DNA from: Spirulina sp. CS-785/01
Lineage (GTDB): Bacteria; Cyanobacteriota; Cyanobacteriia; Cyanobacteriales; Spirulinaceae
Direction of reading: 5' to 3'
Assembly (NCBI RefSeq): GCF_028330525.1
Contig: NZ_JAQMSD010000316.1
Span: forward strand, 1 to 64,000
DNA length: 64,000 nt
Below the pieces are notes generated by a model. The model did no database searches and had not been told where the DNA came from. It saw only the letters and a list, made by a program, of their open reading frames with translations. Made by a program: the position numbers and the translations under genes. This document shows positions 9,260 to 15,691 of the stretch, in pieces. How positions within the stretch are numbered: the first letter of the stretch is position 1; each line of letters opens with the position of its first letter.

Positions 9260-9274
9260 GCGGAGGAGCGTCAA
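9135..9274 (+). ncRNA. Candidate omega/reRNA region of the TnpB element
   Basis: In this family the guide RNA scaffold is the tnpB 3' end plus the right-end hairpin, with the guide read from DNA just outside the element. Here that would overlap the last tnpB codons, include the hairpin at about 9247-9267, and take xisH sequence from 9275 as the guide. Placement is from family knowledge; nothing in the sequence defines the 5' end. Confidence 0.45.
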
Positions 9275-9606
9275 GAAAATCTATTTATTCAAGTTGAGGA
9301 TATTGATTTTTACATAGACCTAACAGCAGAGAAAATCTTAGCGGCTGAAAAAACAGGTCGAAAAATAGCTGTAGAGATCAAGTCTTTTTTAGGCCCCTCA
9401 GATGTCACTGAATTTCACTTGGCTCTGGGTCAATGTCTCAACTACCGTTCAGCCTTGAGATTGACTGAACCGGATCGAGTTTTATATTTAGCGATTCCAG
9501 TAGATGTTTACAATGAGTTTTTTAGTCGCCAGTTTATTCAAAGAATGATTAGCGAATATCAACTCAAGTTATTGATTTTTAATCCAGCGCAAGAGGAGGT
9601 GGTTAC

Positions 9607-9936
9607 ATGGAGAGACTAAATTATCCAGAAATTGTCCAAAACATTCTAGAACGTCACGCTAAAAATTGCTCTAATCGCCAAACCGAAGTTAAATTGTTAT
9701 TCGATACGGAGCGCGATCGCTATCAGGTGATGAATATGGGTTGGCAAGAGTTAACGCGAGTGTTTGGTTGTTTGATTTATGTGGAAATTAAAGAGGGTAA
9801 AATTTGGATTGAACGGGATGGGACGGAAATCGGAGTGGCCAATGAATTAGTCGAAGCTGGCGTTCCTAAACAGGATATCGTTTTGGCTTTTAAAGCTCCA
9901 TATAAACGGAAGTTTACTGATTTTGCTGCAAGTTGA
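9607..9936 (+). CDS. xisI: XisI-family protein
   Basis: A 109-residue XisI, partner of XisH in cyanobacterial xisHI pairs. Family features: MERLNYPEIVQNILERHAK at the start, LLFDTERDRYQVMNMGW, YVEIKEGKIWIERDGTE and a C-terminal VLAFKAPYKRKFTDFA. It overlaps the 3' end of the split xisH gene by 13 nt, so the two were translationally coupled. XisI appears intact. The molecular function is unknown; the pair has been linked to developmental excision of the fdxN element and may act like a toxin-antitoxin unit (inference). Confidence 0.92.
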   Translation: MERLNYPEIVQNILERHAKNCSNRQTEVKLLFDTERDRYQVMNMGWQELTRVFGCLIYVEIKEGKIWIERDGTEIGVANELVEAGVPKQDIVLAFKAPYKRKFTDFAAS

Positions 9937-10137
9937 GCTTATTGCTTTGAATCCAAGCTATTTTAACCAGAATGCGATCGCGGAGCGTCTCAGGGGGAGA
10001 ATCGCTATCAGACTTTGGAGGCTGACGAGGGGGAAAAAGGTCATGGGTGGGACAAATGTGAAGAAGAATCAAGAAATTGAGGGAGTGCGATCGCCATGTC
10101 CCCTCTCTAATGATGGTGTATCTGCTATCATTGGCTC

Positions 10138-10583
10138 ATGTCTAGCAAACTTGTGATTGACACTAATGTTTTTGTCAGTGCCTTGATTAGTCCCGATGGA
10201 GTCAGTCGCGCCGTGCTTCGTGCCTGCTTACAAGGCAAGTATCAACCCCTGATGGGAACGGCTTTGTTTTTGGAGTATGAGTCCATTCTGGCGAGGTCAG
10301 AAGTCATGGCACGTTGTCCGCTACCAAGAGTAGATGTTGAAGCATTGCTGGCAGCGTTGATGTCCGTGAGTCAATGGGTTCAGATTTATTACTTATGGCG
10401 GCCAAACTTGCGGGATGAAGCGGATAATCATTTGATTGAGTTGGCGATTGCTTCGCACAGCCGGAGGCTATCGCAGGCAATGCAGAGGCAATTGTCACCC
10501 AGAATGTAAAAGATTTCCAGAGGGCTGAACTTATCTTTCCCCAGCTTTCTATTCTTTCCCCTGAAGCATTAATTATGGAGTAA
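10138..10583 (+). pseudogene. PIN-domain toxin frameshifted by a 23-bp repeat
   Basis: The frame opens with KLVIDTNVFVSALISPDG, an active-site start of PIN ribonucleases, and continues to RDEADNHLIELAIA. Then 23 bp (10452-10474) shift the frame and the product ends early at 10509. Deleting exactly these 23 bp joins LIELAIA to GNAEAIVTQNVKDFQ and ELIFPQLSILSPEALIME, the normal PIN C-terminus, ending at TAA 10581-10583. The inserted unit equals the one tandemly repeated near 48.64-48.70 kb. The truncated protein lacks the last conserved acidic position, so it is probably inactive. The antitoxin-like gene follows after 4 nt. Confidence 0.88.
10452..10474. repeat. 23-bp HIP-type repeat inserted in a gene
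   Basis: The segment reads TTCGCACAGCCGGAGGCTAT followed by CGC. Together with the preceding ATTGC it forms the 23-bp unit GGCGATTGCTTCGCACAGCC + GGA at 10444-10466. The same unit occurs in tandem at 48636-48704. Its precise removal repairs the PIN gene. Confidence 0.85.
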
Positions 10584-10587
10584 GTAC

Positions 10588-10806
10588 ATGGCAACTTTAA
10601 CAATTCGTTTACCCGATGAAAAACATTCTCGTCTGAAAGCACTAGCTCAATCTCGTGGTATTAGTGTTAATAAACTGATGGAAGAACTCTCGACGCTGGC
10701 ACTGGCTGAGTTTGATACTCAGACACGCTTTCAAACCTTGGTAATGCAGGGTGATGTGGCGCAGGGTTTAGATATTTTGGATCGGTTGGATGCTTTGAAT
10801 CAGTAG
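10588..10806 (+). CDS. Ribbon-helix-helix antitoxin-like protein
   Basis: A 72-residue protein with a clear ribbon-helix-helix pattern: ATLTIRLPDEKHSRLKALAQ and SRGISVNKLMEELS, as in Arc/CopG/HicB-type DNA-binding domains. It follows the PIN gene by 4 nt and so was probably its antitoxin and the operon repressor. The toxin-first order is less common than antitoxin-first. It appears complete, while its toxin is broken. Confidence 0.75.
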   Translation: MATLTIRLPDEKHSRLKALAQSRGISVNKLMEELSTLALAEFDTQTRFQTLVMQGDVAQGLDILDRLDALNQ

Positions 10807-10835
10807 CAATTCCAGTTTTTGAAGAGATTGTTCTC

Positions 10836-11066
10836 ATGGCAATGATATCCAACACCTATCAAATCCCTTTAACGTTTGACCAGATATTAATTTTATTTCA
10901 ACAACTTCCTAAAGAGAAAAAAATCAAGCTAAAACAGGAAATTCATAAACTAATAAATATTTAGAAAAAAGATATGTAAACCGCTTTTAACTGCCTTAGC
11001 AAAAATGCTCAATAAAGAGGATTAACTGAAGAAATTCTACAGGAATTACTCGCGGATGAATCCTGA
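10836..11066 (+). pseudogene. Antitoxin remnant
   Basis: A 42-residue frame (TYQIPLTFDQILILFQQLPK then KKIKLKQEIHKLI) resembles the N-terminal part of short cyanobacterial antitoxins. After its stop, other-frame pieces spell GLTEEILQELLADES, the usual C-terminus of the same kind of protein. Several indels or a stop separate the parts. No toxin follows; the next gene belongs to another family. Confidence 0.5.
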
Positions 11067-11121
11067 ACTGATTGTTTTGTTATAGAAGAAACTATCGACG
11101 CTAATTAAACCTAAACAAGCC

Positions 11122-11367
11122 ATGATTAACCTAACCATAGATGACATTCAACAAAATTTATCAGGATTTATCAAATTAATTCAAGAGGGTAATCGCTTAA
11201 TCATCACTCAGGCCGATCGCCCGATCGCCGAAATTAACCCAATCTCAACCTGCCTACCCCAAAAAGAACCCCGTCCTATTGGGTTATGTGAGGGAGAATT
11301 TGTTGTCCCTGATGATTTTAATGATCCTCTTCCCGAAGAAATGATTAACTTGTTTGAAAATTCATGA
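11122..11367 (+). CDS. Phd/YefM-type antitoxin
   Basis: An 81-residue protein. The N-terminal segment (TIDDIQQNLSGFIKLIQEGN, RLIITQADRPIAEINPI) is the Phd/YefM DNA-binding fold, with the typical phrase on a bound residue of the substrate gene being controlled. The C-terminus, rich in acidic residues (PDDFNDPLPEEMINLFE), is the toxin-neutralising tail common to VapB proteins paired with PIN toxins. The stop overlaps the toxin start (ATGA). The toxin is truncated after 23 codons, so this antitoxin is orphaned. Confidence 0.85.
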   Translation: MINLTIDDIQQNLSGFIKLIQEGNRLIITQADRPIAEINPISTCLPQKEPRPIGLCEGEFVVPDDFNDPLPEEMINLFENS

Positions 11368-11435
11368 AAATTCTCTTAGATACTCATATCTTTCTCTGGT
11401 TAATTACAAACGATCGCCGACTCGATGAAAGATAA
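11364..11435 (+). pseudogene. Truncated VapC (PIN) toxin
   Basis: Only the first strand and helix of a PIN toxin remain: MKILLDTHIFLWLITNDRRL, with the first catalytic Asp, then a stop at 11433-11435. VapC proteins are about 125-140 residues, so more than 80 percent is missing. The cut lies 19 bp before the end of the convergent sulfotransferase gene, which suggests that the rearrangement that placed that gene here removed the toxin. Confidence 0.8.
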
Positions 11436-11453
11436 AGCAGCGCCTAACGCACC

Positions 11454-12719
11454 CTACCAATTGAATTTACGTCCGAGATAATCTTCAAGTTGTTCATTAT
11501 AGGGGCGGAAATATTCCGTAAGCTGTTGATGTAACTCTGGGCTAATGGCGTTATAGTTTCGCGGATTAAGATTACGATATTCCGGTAAAGGGTGATGTTC
11601 CAGACCTAAAAAGGTGTAAATCTGTTGCAGGGTGGCGGGGGGATTCTGAAATAGGTCTTCGCTGGGAAGGACGAGGATTTGTTCTCTGGGGAAATGCTCG
11701 AACCACTGGGGAAGATAGCGGATATACTGGCTAAAGGCAAGGTTACGAGCTAAGTTTAAATTGATGTCAGTTTGAATAATTGTCTGTTGTTTGAGTAAGC
11801 ATTGCAGCCAGCTAGTCCCTGTTTTTAGGTCGGTATAAAGTTGGTCAGCAATGGCATCGACTTTGGCTAAGTCAATGTGGGTTACGCCGTCAAGGGTTTG
11901 GGCAAACGTGGGGTCGCTGGTGCTTTGGCGCATATAAAAATCTGAGATGGTGCGTTTGACGGGGTTTCGCAGCAGGATAATGATTTTTAGGTCTGGAAAC
12001 CAGTGGCGCAGAGATTTGGCGAGGTGGGGTTGAATGATGTAGCCGGGGGTGGCTTCTCCGGTTTGATAAGTGGGATGTTCGATGGGTGGGAAATAATCGA
12101 GATAATCGGTGGGAATTTCCCCTTGTTGCCAATGGGTTTCACCTGTGAAATAGTGCAGTTCTTTGGCAACGGCTGGCAGGATTTGGGGATGTTGACTCAG
12201 GTAGTGATACAGGGAAGTTGTGCCGCATTTCCAAACGCCAATGATGAGAAAGTTGGGCGGGCGTTTTCGTTGCGCTGTCCAAGCCTGGGCAATCAATTCG
12301 GGATAATTTGGCTCTAGGATGGCACGGTAAGCCTGATGGAGGAGATTTCGGGCAATATCGCCCTTTTCTAAGTAACGATAGGCGGTGGAGAGCAGTAAGG
12401 CGGTAAACCCCCAATTGGGATGGTGATGGGGGTTTGGCTCGACAATCTCGATGATGCGATCGCAAAATTCGAGGAGTCTAGGGGATTCGAGACCCGCAAG
12501 GCGTTGAAGACCGAAGTACAAACGCCAATGATAACCTTGTGCCTGGGGATTGAGCGCGTGAGCTTGGAGGTAATGTTCCATCGCCTGGGGGATATCCCAG
12601 AGCATCCAGTGGAGTCCCGCGATCCGTTCTTGGATTTTCGCGGGTTGGGGACTAAAAGCTAAGGCTTTTTGGTAGTGGTTGAGGACGACTTGGGCGTGAG
12701 ACTGGGTGGGCATTGGCAA
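11454..12719 (-). CDS. TPR-sulfotransferase fusion (copy 2)
   Basis: A 421-residue paralogue of the gene at 2993-4282. The N-terminal ~135 residues are TPR-like (QAVLNHYQKALAFSPQPA-type repeats, IPQAMEHYLQAHALNPQ). The sulfotransferase domain has the PAPS loop WKCGTTS, LLRNPVKRTISDFY for the 3'-phosphate, and the C-terminal DYLGRKFNW. It differs from copy 1 mainly in the TPR half, so acceptor choice may differ (inference). A fragment of its first ~42 codons is repeated at 13762-13886. Confidence 0.9.
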   Translation of the reverse strand: MPMPTQSHAQVVLNHYQKALAFSPQPAKIQERIAGLHWMLWDIPQAMEHYLQAHALNPQAQGYHWRLYFGLQRLAGLESPRLLEFCDRIIEIVEPNPHHHPNWGFTALLLSTAYRYLEKGDIARNLLHQAYRAILEPNYPELIAQAWTAQRKRPPNFLIIGVWKCGTTSLYHYLSQHPQILPAVAKELHYFTGETHWQQGEIPTDYLDYFPPIEHPTYQTGEATPGYIIQPHLAKSLRHWFPDLKIIILLRNPVKRTISDFYMRQSTSDPTFAQTLDGVTHIDLAKVDAIADQLYTDLKTGTSWLQCLLKQQTIIQTDINLNLARNLAFSQYIRYLPQWFEHFPREQILVLPSEDLFQNPPATLQQIYTFLGLEHHPLPEYRNLNPRNYNAISPELHQQLTEYFRPYNEQLEDYLGRKFNW

Positions 12720-12816
12720 TTTGGCTGTCTGGTGGCGATCGCGCTATGGTATTAGCATAGAAGTAAAATCAACGTAGTGTGGGTATGCTGACTTTACTGA
12801 TATCAAGGAAAGAATC

Positions 12817-13092
12817 ATGATCCCTATCGAACAAATTCAGAAAGACATCAATGAATTGCCCGAAGAAGCACAATCTTTACTCTTGGATTTTATTGATTTA
12901 TTGAAAAATCGCTATTCAGCACCAGAAGAGCGAACAATTCACTCAAATCACACTCCCAATAATCAACCGAGTACCCTAGATATTCTCAAAGAATCTGAAT
13001 TAATCGGCTGTATCAGCGCCGAGCCAAATCTTTCTACGAATTACAAATCTGTTCTTCAAGAAGAATTAGATTCTAAATATGATAATTGTTGA
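12817..13092 (+). CDS. DUF2281-like VapB antitoxin
   Basis: A 91-residue acidic protein beginning IEQIQKDINELPEEAQSLLL, the common start of DUF2281-type antitoxins, followed by a proline- and serine-rich linker and an acidic tail. It overlaps the following PIN toxin gene by 14 nt, giving a coupled pair. This is one of two toxin-antitoxin pairs in the first 30 kb that appear intact. Confidence 0.8.
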   Translation: MIPIEQIQKDINELPEEAQSLLLDFIDLLKNRYSAPEERTIHSNHTPNNQPSTLDILKESELIGCISAEPNLSTNYKSVLQEELDSKYDNC

Positions 13093-13525
13093 TACTGGGT
13101 TTTGGGTTGCTTTATTAAATGATAAAGACCGCTACCACCAAGGCGCACAAGAGACTCTAACTAAATATTATAATTATGAACCTTTAATCACAACCGGGTG
13201 TGTTCTCACAGAAACGTCTCACTTACTTTTAAAGCGTTCCGTAAATACTGATCGAGGGGTTCAAAAACAACTTAGGTTAATCGGTATTTTTCAAAATCAT
13301 CCTCAAAGGTTTCAATTCTTTGACTTGCGAGAGATTCATCTCAAACGAATTAATTTCTTGATGGAGAAGTATCAAGATTTACCGATGGATTTAGCAGATG
13401 CTTCCCTGGTGATTTTGGCCGAAGAATTAGGAGATGGTCGAATTCTGTCAGTGGACGATCGCGATTTTAATACCTATCGATGGAAAAATACAAAGCCTTT
13501 TCAAAATTTATTTGATAGGTTTTAA
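13079..13525 (+). CDS. PIN-domain toxin (VapC-like)
   Basis: A 148-residue PIN ribonuclease. Conserved acidic sites are visible: IIVDTGFWVALLNDKD at the start, TETSHLL in the middle, and DLPMDLADASLVILAE and LSVDDRDF near the end, as in VapC proteins. The full length and all catalytic positions suggest activity. It overlaps the upstream antitoxin gene by 14 nt. Expected role: growth arrest by RNA cleavage when the antitoxin is lost (family knowledge). Confidence 0.9.
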   Translation: MIIVDTGFWVALLNDKDRYHQGAQETLTKYYNYEPLITTGCVLTETSHLLLKRSVNTDRGVQKQLRLIGIFQNHPQRFQFFDLREIHLKRINFLMEKYQDLPMDLADASLVILAEELGDGRILSVDDRDFNTYRWKNTKPFQNLFDRF

Positions 13526-13599
13526 AGAGTCAACACTCCGGACAGTTTTTGATTATCAACGAGAGAATGCGGGTTTCATGCTGATTGTAAGCTTTCTAA

Positions 13600-13758
13600 G
13601 AGGCCGTTTAAAAAGAAATGTAAAAGCCGTTGTACCCCTTTTATTACAAGGGTTCCAGCAATTAGTGTTGCTTTCTTCTTGATTTTTAGAACAACAATCT
13701 AAAGCTGATACTATCACTCGACTAGAGAGAAGGTTTACAAAAGTTTTTAAACGGCCTC
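13600..13758. mobile_element. 159-bp MITE with TAA target duplication
   Basis: Terminal inverted repeats GAGGCCGTTTAAAAA (13600-13614) and TTTTTAAACGGCCTC (13744-13758) match perfectly over 15 bp. Both sides are flanked by TAA (13597-13599, 13759-13761), a 3-bp T-N-A duplication as made by IS5-family (IS1031-type) transposases. There is no coding capacity. It abuts a copied fragment of the sulfotransferase gene. Confidence 0.82.
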
Positions 13759-13761
13759 TAA

Positions 13762-13886
13762 GAAATATCCCAGAGCATCCAGGGTCGTCCTGCGATCCGT
13801 TCTTGGATTTTCGCGGGTTGGGGGCTAAAGGCTAAGGCTTTTAGGTAGTGGTTGAGGACGGCTTGGGCGTGGGACTGGGTGGGCAT
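13762..13886 (-). pseudogene. Duplicated 5' fragment of sulfotransferase copy 2
   Basis: On the minus strand this encodes MPTQSHAQAVLNHYLKALAF and SPQPAKIQERIAGRPWMLWD, almost identical to the first ~42 residues of the gene at 11454-12719, then is cut by the MITE. It shows that the locus has recombined, and it may be the scar of a gene duplication. Confidence 0.85.
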
Positions 13887-13929
13887 TAGCCTAGCTGTAA
13901 CTATGCTTTTCAGGCAATAGGCAATAGTT

Positions 13930-15231
13930 TTATATTCCGAAGACGTTTTTAATCCGCTTCCAATCTTTTTCATGTACCGTAAGTGCGTCTAAATACATAT
14001 CTGACACTTTATCTTGCAGATCATAGGGAGTAGGAGACATCGTGAGAACTCCATTTAACCTATTTAATGGCGTTTTCATAGTTGAGTTTATATCGGAGGT
14101 ATTTGAATTTAATATTTGGCATCCCAGCTTTATATACTCACATATATTTTCACGCCATACTCTTACAAATTCAGCCTGGGGTTGTATTACTTTATCTTCT
14201 ACAAGGGCACGCGGATTCTGGCGGTATCGCTCTCTGCTTTCTCGACTAAGGATACGGTGGCTCATCTCTGCCGTTTTTAAGTAACCCGCCGCAGGTGGTA
14301 CCCACGATTCTGAGCGACCCAAGTGCATTGATGTTGGAGGGAACCCTGAAGCTATCATGTATGTTGCACAGGCAAAGCATGAGGCTACTTTTGTCGTTTT
14401 AGTACCTGCAATCACTTCAACGGGTACAAACCTCTTAGTTTCACCTAATTTATTGTTGCGTACTTGTGCATGACCAATTGCAATTACCATTCCGTGAAGA
14501 TATCCGATTCTGTACTTGTCAGACCTCCAATTATATGACTCTGGTACTGGTCCAAATTTGTCTTTCGGATCATCAGGCAGATTCTGATTATTACCATCCT
14601 CAAGCTGGAAACCCATAGTCCCCCACCCTGGGCAATCTCCGGTTGGTTTCCATGGTTCTTTGCCGACGTACACTCGATGAGTAGGTTCAACTATTTGGGA
14701 ATCAACTTCTGATCGATCTGTGGACATTAACATCCCAGTATAAGCACCGCGCTGGTTAATACCTTCGCCGAAGTACTTCTCAGAGGATGTAGCAACCAAT
14801 TCGCACAATGAAACACCGACTCCAGGTATATTGTATGACCTAGCTCCAGTCTCACGCTGTACGACATAGGTTCGAGCCTGGTTTCTCTCCAATTCAGATA
14901 GCCATGATGGCAAGCCGATAATGATGCCGTGAGCTTCAGAATCAGGTGTCCTACCGACACTGACATAGCCTAGCTCACCAAGGATTGTATTTAACCTTGC
15001 TATTGCTTGGAAGTATTCTTGCTTTTCTTTATCAATTTGCTTTTCTTTATCAAACCGATTTTTTTCAGTCACTTCCCAGTCTATCTGAACTCTTTCCCCT
15101 CGCTTGAGCTGATCCGCGACAAATCCTAAAATTGCGGTGGTTATGATTAAGTCAGCTTCATCTTTGATTTCGCCAACCTCACACTGTAAGGCTTCGTAGC
15201 GTGGAAACCGATGAGATATAATACTTTGCAT
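13930..15231 (-). CDS. Uncharacterised 433-residue protein
   Basis: I do not recognise this protein. It has no signal peptide or membrane segment. A charged helical stretch (about 50-85, RFDKEKQIDKEKQEYF) precedes a mainly globular part. A conspicuous block near residue 285-320 has a C-x-x-C (SCFACATYM) followed by GFPPTSMHLGRSESWVPP, and HGMVIAIGHAQV lies 30-40 residues earlier. A C-x-x-C after an H-rich strand recalls nucleic-acid deaminases, but the C-A-E/H-A-E motif is not evident, so this is only a hint. It is monocistronic, on the opposite strand to its right neighbour. Confidence 0.7.
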   Translation of the reverse strand: MQSIISHRFPRYEALQCEVGEIKDEADLIITTAILGFVADQLKRGERVQIDWEVTEKNRFDKEKQIDKEKQEYFQAIARLNTILGELGYVSVGRTPDSEAHGIIIGLPSWLSELERNQARTYVVQRETGARSYNIPGVGVSLCELVATSSEKYFGEGINQRGAYTGMLMSTDRSEVDSQIVEPTHRVYVGKEPWKPTGDCPGWGTMGFQLEDGNNQNLPDDPKDKFGPVPESYNWRSDKYRIGYLHGMVIAIGHAQVRNNKLGETKRFVPVEVIAGTKTTKVASCFACATYMIASGFPPTSMHLGRSESWVPPAAGYLKTAEMSHRILSRESRERYRQNPRALVEDKVIQPQAEFVRVWRENICEYIKLGCQILNSNTSDINSTMKTPLNRLNGVLTMSPTPYDLQDKVSDMYLDALTVHEKDWKRIKNVFGI

Positions 15232-15691
15232 CTATGCTGTGTGTTTTTTTATGAGCTTTACAGCAGAGATAATCGCATAATGTGAAAGAGTACGTCAAGT
15301 TGTAGAGAAAAGCCTTGGTTGAAGTTTAAGGCTAACTCCACTTCCTTCATTCCAGTATAAGCAAGTATCTCTTCTTCTGTGTTCACGCATTCTATGTTTA
15401 CGCAGGGTAAACGCATCTATTTTGTATTTGTCTATACAGAAAAATTATCTGGAGTCCGAAATCAATACTCCAAAGCAACAAATTGTGAGGTAATTCCGTC
15501 TCTCTCGCATCACTTGACTAGACAAAGAGCTTGCTTCTTATACTTTCTGCGCCTGCTGGGACGAGCAGAATAGAAGCTCCATATTGACTCAGAGCGCCCT
15601 TTCTATGGCCTGGGAACTTTGGGGCGGGATGAGATGGAGTAATATTGTCGATTCATTTAAAATACATGAAGTCCCTAGAAATCACTTATCA

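Larger units (their letters stand above)
7938..9274 (+). mobile_element. Single-gene IS200/IS605 (IS1341-type) element
   Basis: About 1.34 kb carrying only tnpB and no tnpA. The left end has a hairpin (CGCCCTTTTAGGGCG, 7961-7975). The right end has a hairpin (CCTCCTGCCTTTAGGCGGAGG, about 9247-9267) followed by GCGTCAA, with TCAA the cleavage-type tetranucleotide. The boundaries shown put TGAC at the left flank and restore the xisH frame without a gap against XisH relatives. A left end at 7947 would also restore the frame, so the left border is uncertain by about 9 bp. There is no target duplication, as expected for this family. Confidence 0.8.
7866..9619 (+). pseudogene. xisH: xisH split by a TnpB element
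   Basis: XisH is an fdxN-element excision controlling factor family protein, with a predicted nuclease fold. The 5' part starts at 7866 (MPAKDIFHHTVKTALEKDKW) and runs into a stop at 7947. The 3' part resumes at 9275 in frame (ENLFIQVEDIDFYIDL, then KIAVEIKSF with the catalytic-type E-x-K) and ends at 9619. Removing 7938-9274 restores a full-length gene with no frame change. The downstream partner gene xisI begins before the xisH stop, so the pair was an operon. As it stands no complete XisH can be made. Confidence 0.88.

Noticed and set aside
9923-10156. A 77-codon frame after xisI
   Set aside because: It overlaps the xisI end, runs through HIP-type repeats and has no family pattern.
10465-10476. 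GGCTATCGC inside the PIN gene as another leader copy
   Set aside because: It belongs to the 23-bp repeat, has no second block and no start codon at the right distance.
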